From positions 13,620-77,619 of the forward strand of contig CAZWYY010000009.1 in assembly GCA_964638895.1 (NCBI GenBank): a stretch of 64,000 nt of DNA, given 5' to 3'. Shown here in pieces: positions 9,951 through 18,544 of the stretch; within the stretch, counting starts at the first letter, position 1; each line of letters starts with the position of its first letter. The notes beneath the pieces were generated by a model, which did no database searches, was not told the origin of the DNA, and worked only from the letters and a program-made list of their open reading frames with translations. The translations under genes and the position numbers were made by a program. The stretch comes from JAFGGG01 sp964638895 (GTDB lineage: Bacteria; Spirochaetota; Spirochaetia; SZUA-6; RPPD01).

Positions 9951-10260
9951 ATCGTGCGGAAAAACTCAACCGCGTCCTCCCCCGTATAGCTGTGGGGCGC
10001 GCGGTAAACCGCGGCCAGCACCTCGTCTATCGCCTCCTTGTCCCGCGGATCATACAGCATACCCATGGCAAGGGAGTAGCCCTTTTACGGGCCAACTTCT
10101 CCTCCTCCTTAAATAGCGCGTCTATCTTGTCTATACAGTCCTTCCCCGATACCCGGATGACCGCGATGGCGCTCTCGCCTTACGGCGTAGCCGGGGCCGC
10201 GGTGGGATCATTCTGGTTCAGGCCTGTGTTTTTTACCATTCTTAGAAGATAAAAAAAATG
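9951..10260 (-). pseudogene. Decayed duplicate of the mnmE 5' end and its upstream region
   Basis: Read on the minus strand from about 10234, this gives MVKNTGLNQNDPTAAPATP, a stop (TAA), then GESAIAVIRVSG and, after a one-base frameshift, LYDPRDKEAIDEVLAAVYRA and PHSYTGEDAVEFF. These match residues 1 to ~95 of the intact MnmE. DNA identity with 2555-2834 is high, roughly four bases in five by eye. The similarity continues about 25-35 bases upstream of the start codon. It ends exactly where the stop of the response-regulator gene begins. It has at least one nonsense codon, a frameshift and small deletions, so it is not functional. The rest of mnmE is absent here. Confidence 0.93.
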
Positions 10261-10347
10261 TCCGGGATGCACTATTATTGACGGTTGCAGAAATTCCCCG
10301 CGTTTGCTATGTTTAGTACAGGCAGTAAACCGTAATATGGTAAAACA

Positions 10348-11244
10348 ATGAAAATATTGAAATTCAAAAAAATCGACGCGTTCGCCACGGAGTTTTCCGA
10401 CGGAAACCCCGCGGGGTATATCAAACTTAATTCTCAATCAGAAATTAATGAAATTGAAATGCAGAAGCTGGCAAAGGAATTAAAGGGGTATGTAAACGAG
10501 GTAGGATTTCTTTCTCAAAATCAGGGGGAATATTTTGATTTGAAATTCTATTCTTCGGAAAGAGAGGTCGATTTTTGCGGACACGCAACCGTCGCGATCA
10601 TGTATGATCTGATAAAAGATGATATTAATCTTCAACAGAAGAGTATGTTAATGATACAAACAAACCGGGGACTATTAAAGGTTGAAAACCGACTGGCCGC
10701 TGAAGATGCGGTTTTTATTATGTCTCCTGTTCCCTTTACGAAAACAGTTACCCCGGAAACACAGGATATCGCCGACAATTTGGAAATCAAATCCGGGGAG
10801 ATCGATTCACGTTATTCCATTTCAATAATCAATGCCGGATTAACGACTCTTTTAGTCCCCATAAAAAGCCTGGATTCAATACTGGGGATATCTCCGGATT
10901 TCCAAACCTTGAAAAAATTTTGTATTTCGAATGAGATTGATAACATTGAAGTGTTTACGACTGATGTTTCAGACGCATCCCATGATTTCAGGGTTCGGGT
11001 GTTTGCTCCCACTTTCGGATACCTTGAAGACCCGGCCACCGGCTCCGGGAATTCGGCTTTTGGTTATTATCTATTAAATACGGGAAATTTCACGAAAAAC
11101 ACTATCATTATCGAACAAAATGACGATAGAAAACGTTTCAATATCGTAAAACTTCAAAAAACACATGATGATGAAGGCAATGAGAGGATATTGTTCGGCG
11201 GCGGGGCCATAAAGAGGATTGAAGGCGATTACTTTTTATATTAA
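10348..11244 (+). CDS. PhzF-family isomerase/epimerase
   Basis: 298 residues of the phenazine biosynthesis PhzF-like family, which has a duplicated diaminopimelate-epimerase fold. Family marks are the N-terminal DAFATEFSDGNPAG (where a Glu or Gln often follows), the central EVDFCGHATVA and the C-terminal DPATGSGNSAFGYYL. No phenazine genes are nearby, so the substrate is unknown; most family members outside phenazine operons are uncharacterised. Its stop overlaps the start of the next gene by one base (TAATG). The second glycine-rich motif and the length match the family. Confidence 0.92.
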   Translation: MKILKFKKIDAFATEFSDGNPAGYIKLNSQSEINEIEMQKLAKELKGYVNEVGFLSQNQGEYFDLKFYSSEREVDFCGHATVAIMYDLIKDDINLQQKSMLMIQTNRGLLKVENRLAAEDAVFIMSPVPFTKTVTPETQDIADNLEIKSGEIDSRYSISIINAGLTTLLVPIKSLDSILGISPDFQTLKKFCISNEIDNIEVFTTDVSDASHDFRVRVFAPTFGYLEDPATGSGNSAFGYYLLNTGNFTKNTIIIEQNDDRKRFNIVKLQKTHDDEGNERILFGGGAIKRIEGDYFLY

Positions 11245-11927
11245 TGATGATGAAACATCCAGCGCGAAAAACCACAATCGTTACGGTTCTCCTGTTTCTG
11301 CCCTTCTGCTTTTTTGCGCAAACTGCGTTTAATTCCGAGTATGTCACGGAAAAGTACAAACTGTTTGCTGAAAGTAAGATAGGCTGCGCTTGCCTGGGCT
11401 GGTCGAAAACCGGGTTTATCGCCTTTTTAACAACGTCCATACCCTTTGAGCCCGTAGGTGGGGTCAACCTGGAACTGGTAGTTATGGACTGCGTTACCGA
11501 CCGGGTGGTGACAACCTTCGTAATAAAAGCTCCCACCAAAGACACGCTTGAAGAAGGGCCACTCCGGGAGGCCGTAGCATTTTGTAACATCCAAAAGATA
11601 CTACCGTATTTTTCTTTTATTGCCGAGTTCCCGCTTGAATATAAAGCGGATACATATGTTATACACGAGTTAACCCCGGAAGAAAAGGCGGAAACGGAAA
11701 AGCGGTATAAGCTTCAGGCCCGGTCATCCAAGCACTACAAACCTTTGGACATTGTCTGCCTTCCTGACGATATTATGGGGTATATCAAGAGTCCCTTTGA
11801 GGACAGGATCGCCGTTTGTTACTGGGTTCCCCCGCGGGACGGACCCACGGGCACCACTCTTGGCGGCGGCTATTACAGGGTCAGCGGCTGCCATATGAAA
11901 GTGGGATTCCGACGGGCAAATGACTGA
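11244..11927 (+). CDS. Exported protein of unknown function
   Basis: 227 residues beginning MMMKHPARKTTIVTVL with a hydrophobic core and a likely signal-peptidase site after FCFFAQT, so it is probably periplasmic or outer-membrane associated. It has a Cys pair in IGCACLGW and further cysteines at MDCV, AFCN, IVCL and AVCY, enough for disulfides. I recognise no domain. It overlaps the phzF-like stop by one base and is therefore co-translated with it, though a functional link is not evident. Confidence 0.7.
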   Translation: MMMKHPARKTTIVTVLLFLPFCFFAQTAFNSEYVTEKYKLFAESKIGCACLGWSKTGFIAFLTTSIPFEPVGGVNLELVVMDCVTDRVVTTFVIKAPTKDTLEEGPLREAVAFCNIQKILPYFSFIAEFPLEYKADTYVIHELTPEEKAETEKRYKLQARSSKHYKPLDIVCLPDDIMGYIKSPFEDRIAVCYWVPPRDGPTGTTLGGGYYRVSGCHMKVGFRRAND

Positions 11928-12280
11928 TCGGGGCCCTTGTGTGCACCCGGGGCCGTTGACCGCGGCCGCGGCGGTGGTGAGGATGCCCGGTAAGCCGTGC
12001 GCGCCCGGGCGATGCCGGTTTTAATAAACAGCGACGGGAGGACCGCCCGTGAAAATTCAACTCACTATGGCCACAAACCTGATTTTATAGTATAATCACA
12101 GCACGTTACACATTTCATACCAGACGCGCCGCGAGCTGATCATATCCTATACAAGGAGGGGGAGCCTGTTTCGGCGGCACCTCGCCCGGGAGAAGAGAAG
12201 GGCCGGTTATTTTTTACAGGTTATGAGACCCCGGATTGAAATTGACATATTACGCGTATTCCGTATAAGCGTACATTAAT
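11928..12280. other. Gene-free interval with a base-composition shift
   Basis: About 350 bases without a credible gene. The first ~120 bases are very GC-rich and contain many short GC palindromes but no clear terminator with a T tract. The remainder becomes AT-rich and leads into the AT-rich methyltransferase gene. A good promoter-like pair lies at 12242-12269. An AAGGAGGGGGAG at about 12152 resembles a ribosome-binding site but no ORF follows it, so it may be a relic. Confidence 0.5.
12242..12269 (+). promoter_or_regulatory. Sigma-70-like promoter for the AT-rich methyltransferase gene
   Basis: TTGACA, a 16-base spacer, then TATAAG. Transcription would begin around 12276, only about 5-8 bases before the ATG at 12281/12284, so the message would be leaderless or nearly so. 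No Shine-Dalgarno sequence precedes the start, which is consistent with that reading. Confidence 0.45.
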
Positions 12281-13186
12281 ATGATGAATAATAATATAAA
12301 AAGGATTGAATTTAAAACATCAAGAACAGCGGAGATGACCTGCGCGATCAGGGCAGCTTCATTTTATGAAAAGAAATTTCAATATAAGACTAATGACTAT
12401 ATTGCGATAAAGCTACTGCCTAAATTTATTTTATTATTCATAAAACTTGGAATGAAAATTAGAGTAATCAGAAGAATCTATCAAAACAAAATGGCTCCTA
12501 ATGGTATATACGAATATGTAATAGCACGCACAAAGTATATTGATTCTATTTTTAAAGATGCTGTTTTAAATAAATTTGATCAAATACTGATTTTTGGTGC
12601 CGGTTTTGATTCGCGGGGGATAAGATTGCTTGATCCGAATTGTAAGACAAAGGTTTTTGAATTAGACGTTCCGATAACACAAAATGCAAAAATAAATCAA
12701 TTAAAAAAAAGAAAAGTAAAAATAAATACCAACATAATATTTATTCCGATTGATTTTAATAGAGAATCAATTGAAGATAAACTTATACAGAGTGGATTCG
12801 AAAAGAATAAAAAGTCTCTTTTTATTCTTGAGGGATTACTGATGTATTTAAGCCCTGAAGCCGTAGATTCTACATTTAAAATTATCAGCAAATTTGCAGG
12901 GTTAGAAAGTGGAATTGTATTTGATTATATATATTCCTCTGTGCTAAGAAGAGAAAATATTTATTATGGAGAAAAAGATATTATTAATTTTGTAATAAAA
13001 GCAGGAGAAGGATGGACATTTGGAATTGAAAAAGGTAAGGTAGAGATATTTTTAAAGAAATACAATTTAAAATTAATTAAAGATGCTGATGCCGGATATC
13101 TAGAGTCTAAGTATTTTAAGGATGAAAATCAAAAGCTTATCGGTAAAATTAATACAACTCATTGTATAGCATATGCAAAAAAATAG
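12281..13186 (+). CDS. SAM-dependent methyltransferase of the leucine carboxyl methyltransferase-like family
   Basis: 301 residues. The SAM-binding motif is ILIFGAGFDSRGIRL, followed by KVFELDVP and FILEGLLMYLSPEAV, the hallmark order of the LCM/PPM-like bacterial methyltransferases (TIGR00027-like). The substrate cannot be told. The gene is strikingly AT-rich, with many AAA, ATA and TTA codons, unlike mnmE or the other housekeeping genes here. That suggests recent acquisition. A decayed TrpRS gene of similar composition begins three bases after the stop. ATG 12284 is an equally possible start. Confidence 0.88.
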   Translation: MMNNNIKRIEFKTSRTAEMTCAIRAASFYEKKFQYKTNDYIAIKLLPKFILLFIKLGMKIRVIRRIYQNKMAPNGIYEYVIARTKYIDSIFKDAVLNKFDQILIFGAGFDSRGIRLLDPNCKTKVFELDVPITQNAKINQLKKRKVKINTNIIFIPIDFNRESIEDKLIQSGFEKNKKSLFILEGLLMYLSPEAVDSTFKIISKFAGLESGIVFDYIYSSVLRRENIYYGEKDIINFVIKAGEGWTFGIEKGKVEIFLKKYNLKLIKDADAGYLESKYFKDENQKLIGKINTTHCIAYAKK

Positions 13187-13188
13187 TT

Positions 13189-13863
13189 ATGAATAAAATA
13201 GTATTAACGTGAATAAAACCGACAGGATCGCCTCATATCGGTAATTTATTCGGCATGATAAAACCCGCGATTAAATTGATTGAATCATATCAGGCTTATT
13301 ACTTCATAGCGGATTATCATGCGTTAAATGCCGTTAAAGATAAAAAGTGTTGGAAGAATTAACGTATGAAGTCGCGGCCACATGGCTGGCCTGCGGATTG
13401 GATCCGGATAAAATATTGATTTATAAACAGTCCGATATACCTGAGGTATTCGAATTAATGATCATATTGGCTGCTTTTACCTCCAAAGGGCTTATGAATC
13501 GGGCTCATGCGTATAAACAAATTGCGTATGATAATATTAAAAATAATCGCGATCAATATGACGGTGTTAATATGGGGTTGTTTACATATCCGATATTAAT
13601 GGCTGCCGATATACTTTTATTTGATACCGATGTGGTGACTGTCGGAAAAGATCAGATACAGCATCTGGAAATGACCAATGATATCGCGGAATCGGTGAAT
13701 AAGCATTACGGAAAAAATATATTTAAAATACCAAAGCCTTTATTAAATACCGAAACACAATATATAAAGGGCCTTGACGGAAGGAAGATGAGTAAAAGCT
13801 AAAATAATATTCAGACTGCATTCGATATTGAAAATGATCTCAATGATATTATTAAAAGCGAAT
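13189..13863 (+). pseudogene. Broken tryptophanyl-tRNA synthetase gene
   Basis: From ATG 13189 the frame reads MNKIVLT, a TGA where Gly is expected, then IKPTGSPHIGNLFGMI, the class I HIGH region of TrpRS. A frameshift near 13350 moves to the frame of LEELTYEVAATWLACGL. This continues through NMGLFTYPILMAADI and VGKDQIQHLEM to GRKMSKS, where TAA replaces the Tyr of KMSKSYNN. At least three lesions plus loss of the C-terminal anticodon-binding part make it inactive. The functional trpS must lie elsewhere. Base composition is like the adjacent methyltransferase, so the two may have arrived together. Confidence 0.93.
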
Positions 13864-13891
13864 AATATTTGTTTTCAAATGGAGTTTAATA

Positions 13892-14050
13892 GTGGAACCG
13901 ATTATACAATCAAAGCAAATAGATAATCTGGAAAATATCGCCTGCAAACTATATGAAACCGAGCTTAAGCGGCATAATGACGCCGGCCATCCCTTGAATG
14001 TTCTCCTGTTTTTGGTTGATAACGGTTTTCATAAAAGAAAAAGGAGTTGA
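13892..14050 (+). CDS. Possible 52-residue protein or fragment
   Basis: GTG start preceded by GGAG seven bases upstream; reads VEPIIQSKQIDNLENIACK and onward to a TGA, with a helical, charged composition. The frame that continues after 14050 encodes another short open stretch (GVETLPGLWNDRKTQYY) before the QueG-like gene, so this may be the head of a frameshifted gene rather than a complete one. I recognise no family. Confidence 0.35.
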   Translation: MEPIIQSKQIDNLENIACKLYETELKRHNDAGHPLNVLLFLVDNGFHKRKRS

Positions 14051-14177
14051 GACGCTGCCGGGATTGTGGAATGACAGAAAAACACAATACTATCCATTCG
14101 AAACAGGATTGAATGACACCACATATAATGGCGTAAACCGAAAATGCCGAAAAATACCGCTTAAAGGAAAACCGCAG

Positions 14178-15092
14178 ATGACACAAGCTGAAATAAACAA
14201 TGCATTCGTTTATGGTGAAAAAGGCAGGATTATACCGGCAGACAACCTTTTCAGATTAAAAAATGAGATTGATCATTTTAAAAACAATCATGAGTTGAAC
14301 GGTTTTCAGAAATGGATTGTTGATAACTTATACGGGTTTGATATTCCAAGGGTGGATTTTTCTATCAGGTCGATCATATTAATCGCGATTCCCCACCCGT
14401 TTTACGCGGAGGTTGAGTTTACCAGGAATAAAAAACCATATCATTGTCTTAGTCTGGTAATGTCCGATTTTGATAAAACGGAAAATGAGTTACGCAGACA
14501 TTCGGCGGCACAAAAATATAATGTAATTTCAGTGCACAATCTTCCGTTAAAGCGGCTGGCCGTGCAAAGCGGACTGGCCGTATACGGGCGTAACAATATT
14601 TGTTATATAGACGGAATGGCCAGTAATTTTTCCTTTGCCGCATATTACTCGGACATACCGTATACCGATGAGTGTTGGACTGATGTTACAATGGCCCCTC
14701 TATGCGCCAAATGCAGGGCCTGTATAAACAGCTGTCCTACCGGGGCAATACAAAAAACCAGGTTTTTAATAGATAATGAACGGTGTCTGTCTTACTGGAA
14801 TGAAAGCGCCGAGCCGTTTCCGGAATGGATGCCGGAATCCGCGCACCATTGCATGTATGATTGTTTAAAATGCCAGGTTAATTGTCCAATGAATAAGGAT
14901 CAGATAAAAAAAACAGCAGGGCCCATACGCTTCAGTGAAGCGGAAACGGATATGTTGCTTTCCGGTTTGAATTATGAGCAGCAACCCGTTTCTTTAAGGA
15001 AAAAAGTGAAATACCTGGGATTACATCAATGGCCGGATGGAATAGCCAAAAACATGAAAACACTGATTGAGACACGGGATAATCTGCGGTAA
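14178..15092 (+). CDS. QueG-like 4Fe-4S double-cluster protein
   Basis: 304 residues from ATG 14178 (AAAGGAAAA upstream); the frame is open about 60 codons further but those residues look unrelated. It carries two ferredoxin-type cysteine sets: CAKCRACINSCPTGAI at about residues 178-193, and CMYDCLKCQVNCPMN at about 231-245. This is the arrangement of the C-terminal half of epoxyqueuosine reductase (COG1600). QueG reduces epoxyqueuosine in tRNA and needs cobalamin. Many relatives of this shorter form have no proven role, so I name only the fold. No queuosine genes are adjacent. Confidence 0.82.
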   Translation: MTQAEINNAFVYGEKGRIIPADNLFRLKNEIDHFKNNHELNGFQKWIVDNLYGFDIPRVDFSIRSIILIAIPHPFYAEVEFTRNKKPYHCLSLVMSDFDKTENELRRHSAAQKYNVISVHNLPLKRLAVQSGLAVYGRNNICYIDGMASNFSFAAYYSDIPYTDECWTDVTMAPLCAKCRACINSCPTGAIQKTRFLIDNERCLSYWNESAEPFPEWMPESAHHCMYDCLKCQVNCPMNKDQIKKTAGPIRFSEAETDMLLSGLNYEQQPVSLRKKVKYLGLHQWPDGIAKNMKTLIETRDNLR

Positions 15093-15097
15093 ATCCG

Positions 15098-15199
15098 ATG
15101 CATTTAGAAACATACATACGGGAGGCCGGTCACAAAGACGAAACCAGCCTGCGGCAAGGCAATCATGGCTTTGGGGCAGTGATTGTCAGGGATGATTGA
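15098..15199 (+). pseudogene. N-terminal fragment of a nucleoside/cytidine deaminase-like gene
   Basis: Reads MHLETYIREAGHKDETSL and then GNHGFGAVIVRDD followed by TGA. The G-FGAVIV-RD pattern matches the first strand of the CMP/dCMP/guanine deaminase fold, directly before the part that should carry the zinc-binding HAE and PCxxC motifs. Those motifs are missing, so the remainder appears deleted. Confidence 0.6.
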
Positions 15200-15468
15200 A
15201 AGCATACAATACCGATTCCGCGAAACAAAGGCTGGAGTGGCATAAAGAAAATCGAAAGACCTTCATTTTTCTTACCGCTGATCCCCTAGATTCAGCGTAT
15301 AACCTGCCGCTGGCCCGGCTTAATATCGATAGTTCACAAGCAAAGATTGTTGAGAGATCAGACAAGCGAATAGTGTTTCGCTCAAGGAATTTTTATCCGA
15401 GACTTGAAGCGTGTAGAATATTCCATTATGACACAAGGTATATTTGTAAATATTATGTAATATGTTAA
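15196..15468 (+). CDS. Short ORF, likely remnant of the same decayed locus
   Basis: 90 codons from TTG 15196, overlapping the stop of the deaminase fragment. It includes KTFIFLTADPLDSAYNLP, IVERSDKRIVFRSRNF and RLEACRIFHYDTRYICK. The last part resembles a small conserved domain with an LEACRIL-type motif, but I cannot name it with confidence. The weak start and the truncated neighbour suggest that it is a fragment left by deletion. Confidence 0.35.
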   Translation: MKAYNTDSAKQRLEWHKENRKTFIFLTADPLDSAYNLPLARLNIDSSQAKIVERSDKRIVFRSRNFYPRLEACRIFHYDTRYICKYYVIC

Positions 15469-15757
15469 TGCGCAGGTTTTATGTATTTGCTTATTTATTA
15501 TCTGTATTTTGCATAAAGAATAAAATTAAACAGATTTTATCAGTTCTGAGTTTGTCAGTGAAGCATGCCGGGACGAGTTTTATTTGATATCGGCGATGAT
15601 AATGCAGAAGGAAGTAAACAAACATTTAGATTTTTATAAATGGGCAAAATGAATACCGGAATTGGTTGTTGGAAAAAGCATACGATTTTATTTCAAAATA
15701 TAACTGATTTTGATGAATTACGAAATGTTGTTTGCGCGCCGGCATCAGCTTATGAAC
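15469..15757. other. AT-rich interval without recognisable gene
   Basis: About 290 bases with many stops in all frames. I see no tRNA, clear hairpin or repeat. It probably belongs to the same decayed region as the fragments on its left. Confidence 0.5.
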
Positions 15758-16171
15758 CTACACCTCCAGAGCCGCCACGGCTTTTTGGTAATCCTCCCGT
15801 TTAAAAAAAAGAATAACGCCGTAACCTCCGTTTATACCGGCTATTCCATTGGATTTGCAAACAGTAACATCGGCCTGCGAAAGCTTCTTATAGATACCGG
15901 CCAAAGCCCCCGACTCATCATCACCCTGAACCAACAAAGCGAAGTAAGGACCATCCAAATGCAGTCCCGCGTTTTTCGCTCCGCCGGTCATCTTCAGGCC
16001 GTCATCAGGAAAAAGAGTGAACAGGGTACGCATGGGCCCCAGGGGAACTGCCGCGAAAGCAAGCAGGTTGATCCCGAACCCGGCAACCTGGGAAAGCAGT
16101 TTATATGCTTCCCCGGCATGATTATCGATTGCAATTTGATAGTATTCAACACTTTTAATATCGAGCGCCAT
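15758..16171 (-). CDS. Small ACT-like or ligand-binding protein, function unknown
   Basis: 137 residues from ATG 16171, chosen because AAGGAG lies five bases upstream and the residues before it look unrelated. It begins MALDIKSVEYYQIAIDNHAG and ends with IAGINGGYGVILFFKRED and a short helix. The strand-helix alternation and the GINGGYGVILF segment resemble ACT-domain-like proteins, but I cannot prove membership. It is single and divergent from the DinB gene. Confidence 0.65.
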   Translation of the reverse strand: MALDIKSVEYYQIAIDNHAGEAYKLLSQVAGFGINLLAFAAVPLGPMRTLFTLFPDDGLKMTGGAKNAGLHLDGPYFALLVQGDDESGALAGIYKKLSQADVTVCKSNGIAGINGGYGVILFFKREDYQKAVAALEV

Positions 16172-16337
16172 GGATTCTCCTTTTAAGTTTAAGTTCATTT
16201 TTTATTCAACATATAACAAATCATGACATGATGGCAAGAATTATTGCCGGATACACTTCCATTCAAGTGGACAGCTTAGTAATCATCTTGTATTATAATT
16301 GAAAACCTTTGCATCTTTTGTTTGAAAAGAGTCAATT

Positions 16338-16835
16338 ATGAATGAAACGGAAAAAGTAAATCCGATACTGGATTATAAGAATATAGTGCGGCGACTAAAG
16401 GAGACAATAGGATGCACCGCGGGCGAAGCAATGGACTTTCGGCCCAAAGATGATTACTGGACCATCAGGGAGCATATCGCCCATATTATGGATTGTGAAA
16501 TCTTCGGATTCACCAGATACCGGAAATCAATCGCAGAACCTAATACCACGGTTGAAGGATTTAATCAGGAACACTGGCAAGCGAACCTTGATTATCGGAT
16601 TATGGATATTTCAAAAGCAATGCGGATAATCGAAACACTTAACTACATAACGACCGATCATCTTTTAACAATCACGAGCAAAAATTGGGACTCCTATTAC
16701 ATCGAACATCCCAAAAGAGGCAATGAGAATCTTTCTAAATTGATAAACAGAAGAATATCGCATATCAAAGAGCATATCGGATATATAAACAGAAATAAAG
16801 CTCTGTTTGATGATAAGGGACGGTTTGTATCGTGA
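16338..16835 (+). CDS. DinB-family protein
   Basis: 165 residues with the four-helix DinB/YfiT-like fold. Metal-ligand candidates are His in TIREHIAHIMD (about residue 51) and the pair in SHIKEHIGYI near the C-terminus. Family members bind a divalent metal and many are thiol-dependent transferases, so a specific reaction cannot be assigned. Its stop overlaps the GTG start of purN (GTGA), so the two are co-translated. Confidence 0.82.
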   Translation: MNETEKVNPILDYKNIVRRLKETIGCTAGEAMDFRPKDDYWTIREHIAHIMDCEIFGFTRYRKSIAEPNTTVEGFNQEHWQANLDYRIMDISKAMRIIETLNYITTDHLLTITSKNWDSYYIEHPKRGNENLSKLINRRISHIKEHIGYINRNKALFDDKGRFVS

Positions 16836-17419
16836 ACTTAGGCATTTTGGCCTCACATAACGGAACAAACGCCCAGGCGGTAATAGACGCATTTAAACAG
16901 GGAAAAACAAAGGCAAAGGTTACCGTCATCATAAGCAACAATTCCAACGCCGGGGTGCTTGAAAGGGCTGAAAAGGAACACATACCTCATTATCATTTAA
17001 GCCGGCAAACGCACCCTGATCCAAACGTATTAGATGAAATAATCCTTAATACATTGATAAAACATAATGTTGAGCTGGTATTATTGGCCGGGTATATGAA
17101 AAAGCTGGGAAGTAAAACCCTGGCATACTACAAGAACAGAATAATAAACATACATCCGGCGCTCCTGCCTAAATACGGCGGCAAGGGTATGTACGGCTTG
17201 AACGTACACAAAGCGGTCATCAAAAACAAGGAAAAAGAAACGGGCATAACCATTCATATTGTTGACGGGGAATACGATCATGGAAAAATAATTAATCAAA
17301 TGAGGATTCCCATAAAGAGCGATGAAACACCCGAAAGCCTGCAGAAAAGGGTGCTGGAATACGAACATACATATCTAGTTGAGACATTAAACAAATTACA
17401 AAATGTTTTTAAATTATAA
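16832..17419 (+). CDS. purN: Phosphoribosylglycinamide formyltransferase-like protein
   Basis: 195 residues. It transfers a formyl group from 10-formyl-THF to glycinamide ribonucleotide in purine synthesis. Family marks are LASHNGTN at the N-terminus (usually SGxGSN), the catalytic INIHPALLPKYGG with Asn and His, and the Asp in HIVDGEYDHGKII. The GTG start overlaps the upstream stop by four bases. The N-terminal phosphate-binding loop (SHNGTNAQ) is slightly atypical. No other purine genes are adjacent, so a salvage-like or sugar formyltransferase role is possible but less likely. Confidence 0.87.
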   Translation: MNLGILASHNGTNAQAVIDAFKQGKTKAKVTVIISNNSNAGVLERAEKEHIPHYHLSRQTHPDPNVLDEIILNTLIKHNVELVLLAGYMKKLGSKTLAYYKNRIINIHPALLPKYGGKGMYGLNVHKAVIKNKEKETGITIHIVDGEYDHGKIINQMRIPIKSDETPESLQKRVLEYEHTYLVETLNKLQNVFKL

Positions 17420-17438
17420 ATTATAATGGAGGTATAAA

Positions 17439-18083
17439 ATGTCTCAATTCGCTAAACCAGCCGGCTTATTTGGAAGAGTCCTTGCAAAAGGGATGGCTTG
17501 GGGGCATAGAGATTTTTATAAAAATACTGCTCAAGTATTAGATTTGAAAACAGATGATAAATATCTTGAAGTAGGATTCGGGTCCGGTATTTTTATAAAT
17601 AAATATGTTTCGCATGTATCATTAATAGCAGGAATTGATTATTCAGCAGATATGGTTGGATTGGCTTGTGAAATAAATAAGGCGCTTGTTCAATCAGGAA
17701 AGACAGATCTCAGACATGGAGAAGTATCATCCTTACCATGGGATGATAACACATTCTCTGTTGTCGTAGCAATTGAGACTTTTTTTTTCTGGCCTGAACC
17801 GGATAAAGCATTAAGAGAAATATTACGTGTATTAATACCCGGCGGCAGGTTGGTTATTGAAATGGCATACAATAAAGAAGATGGATTGGATCATACTAAA
17901 GATATAAAAAAAATGAATTTAAAATTATATAGTTCCGAGGAAATAACAAGCTTGTTAATAAATTGTGGATTTATTAATATAAGTATAAAATACTATAAAG
18001 GATTTTGGTTGCCATTTAAAGGATATGTGGTTCCTAAGGGAATGATAGTAAAAGCAATAAGGGGTAAGGGCCTAAATACTTGA
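17439..18083 (+). CDS. Class I SAM-dependent methyltransferase
   Basis: 214 residues of the UbiE-like Rossmann methyltransferase type. Motif I is YLEVGFGSGIFI, followed by IAGIDYSADMV, the acidic-loop VVAIETFFFWPE and a post-motif LIPGGRLVIE. GGAGG lies seven bases before the ATG. The substrate is unknown. It is moderately AT-rich compared with the housekeeping genes in the window. Confidence 0.9.
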   Translation: MSQFAKPAGLFGRVLAKGMAWGHRDFYKNTAQVLDLKTDDKYLEVGFGSGIFINKYVSHVSLIAGIDYSADMVGLACEINKALVQSGKTDLRHGEVSSLPWDDNTFSVVVAIETFFFWPEPDKALREILRVLIPGGRLVIEMAYNKEDGLDHTKDIKKMNLKLYSSEEITSLLINCGFINISIKYYKGFWLPFKGYVVPKGMIVKAIRGKGLNT

Positions 18084-18193
18084 AGATTCGGTTGCGATTT
18101 AAATACCTAGCCCGGTGCGCAATGATAATCTTAAATATATAAATCAAAAAGATTATTACACTATACAAATTATGAAATAGAAGATTCCCAAAA

Positions 18194-18496
18194 ATGGAAA
18201 TAGGAATTATATTTCTTGAATCATTCAATAAACTGAATAATGCGATTACAAGTATTTCAAAAAAATTACTTAAAAGACCGACACATGGATTGAGATTTAT
18301 TTCGTTCGAAGATGATTTTCCATTTGAAATTTGTAATGAGTTTAAAAAGCATAAATTGATTCCGATAATTACCTGGGAATTCTTTTTCCCATCTTTAGAT
18401 GGTCATAATAGGCGCAAATGTTCAAGAGAAGAAACTCATTTAATAGAATTGCTTGAAGGGAAATATGATACTCATTACCATCCAAAAAGACTTTAA
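18194..18496 (+). pseudogene. Fragment resembling a GH26-type glycoside hydrolase
   Basis: 100 residues with LKRPTHGLRFISFEDDFP, KLIPIITWEFFFPSLDGHN and LLEGKYDTHY. The ITWE motif and the G(K/R)YD segment resemble the N-terminal third of GH26-like glycanases, but the catalytic glutamates, which lie further on, are missing. AT-rich. I regard it as the remnant of a longer gene; a small intact protein of unknown role cannot be excluded. Confidence 0.45.
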
Positions 18497-18544
18497 AAAT
18501 AAATTGCATCCCCCGGAACTACCCCAATATATTGAGGCGCAAGT

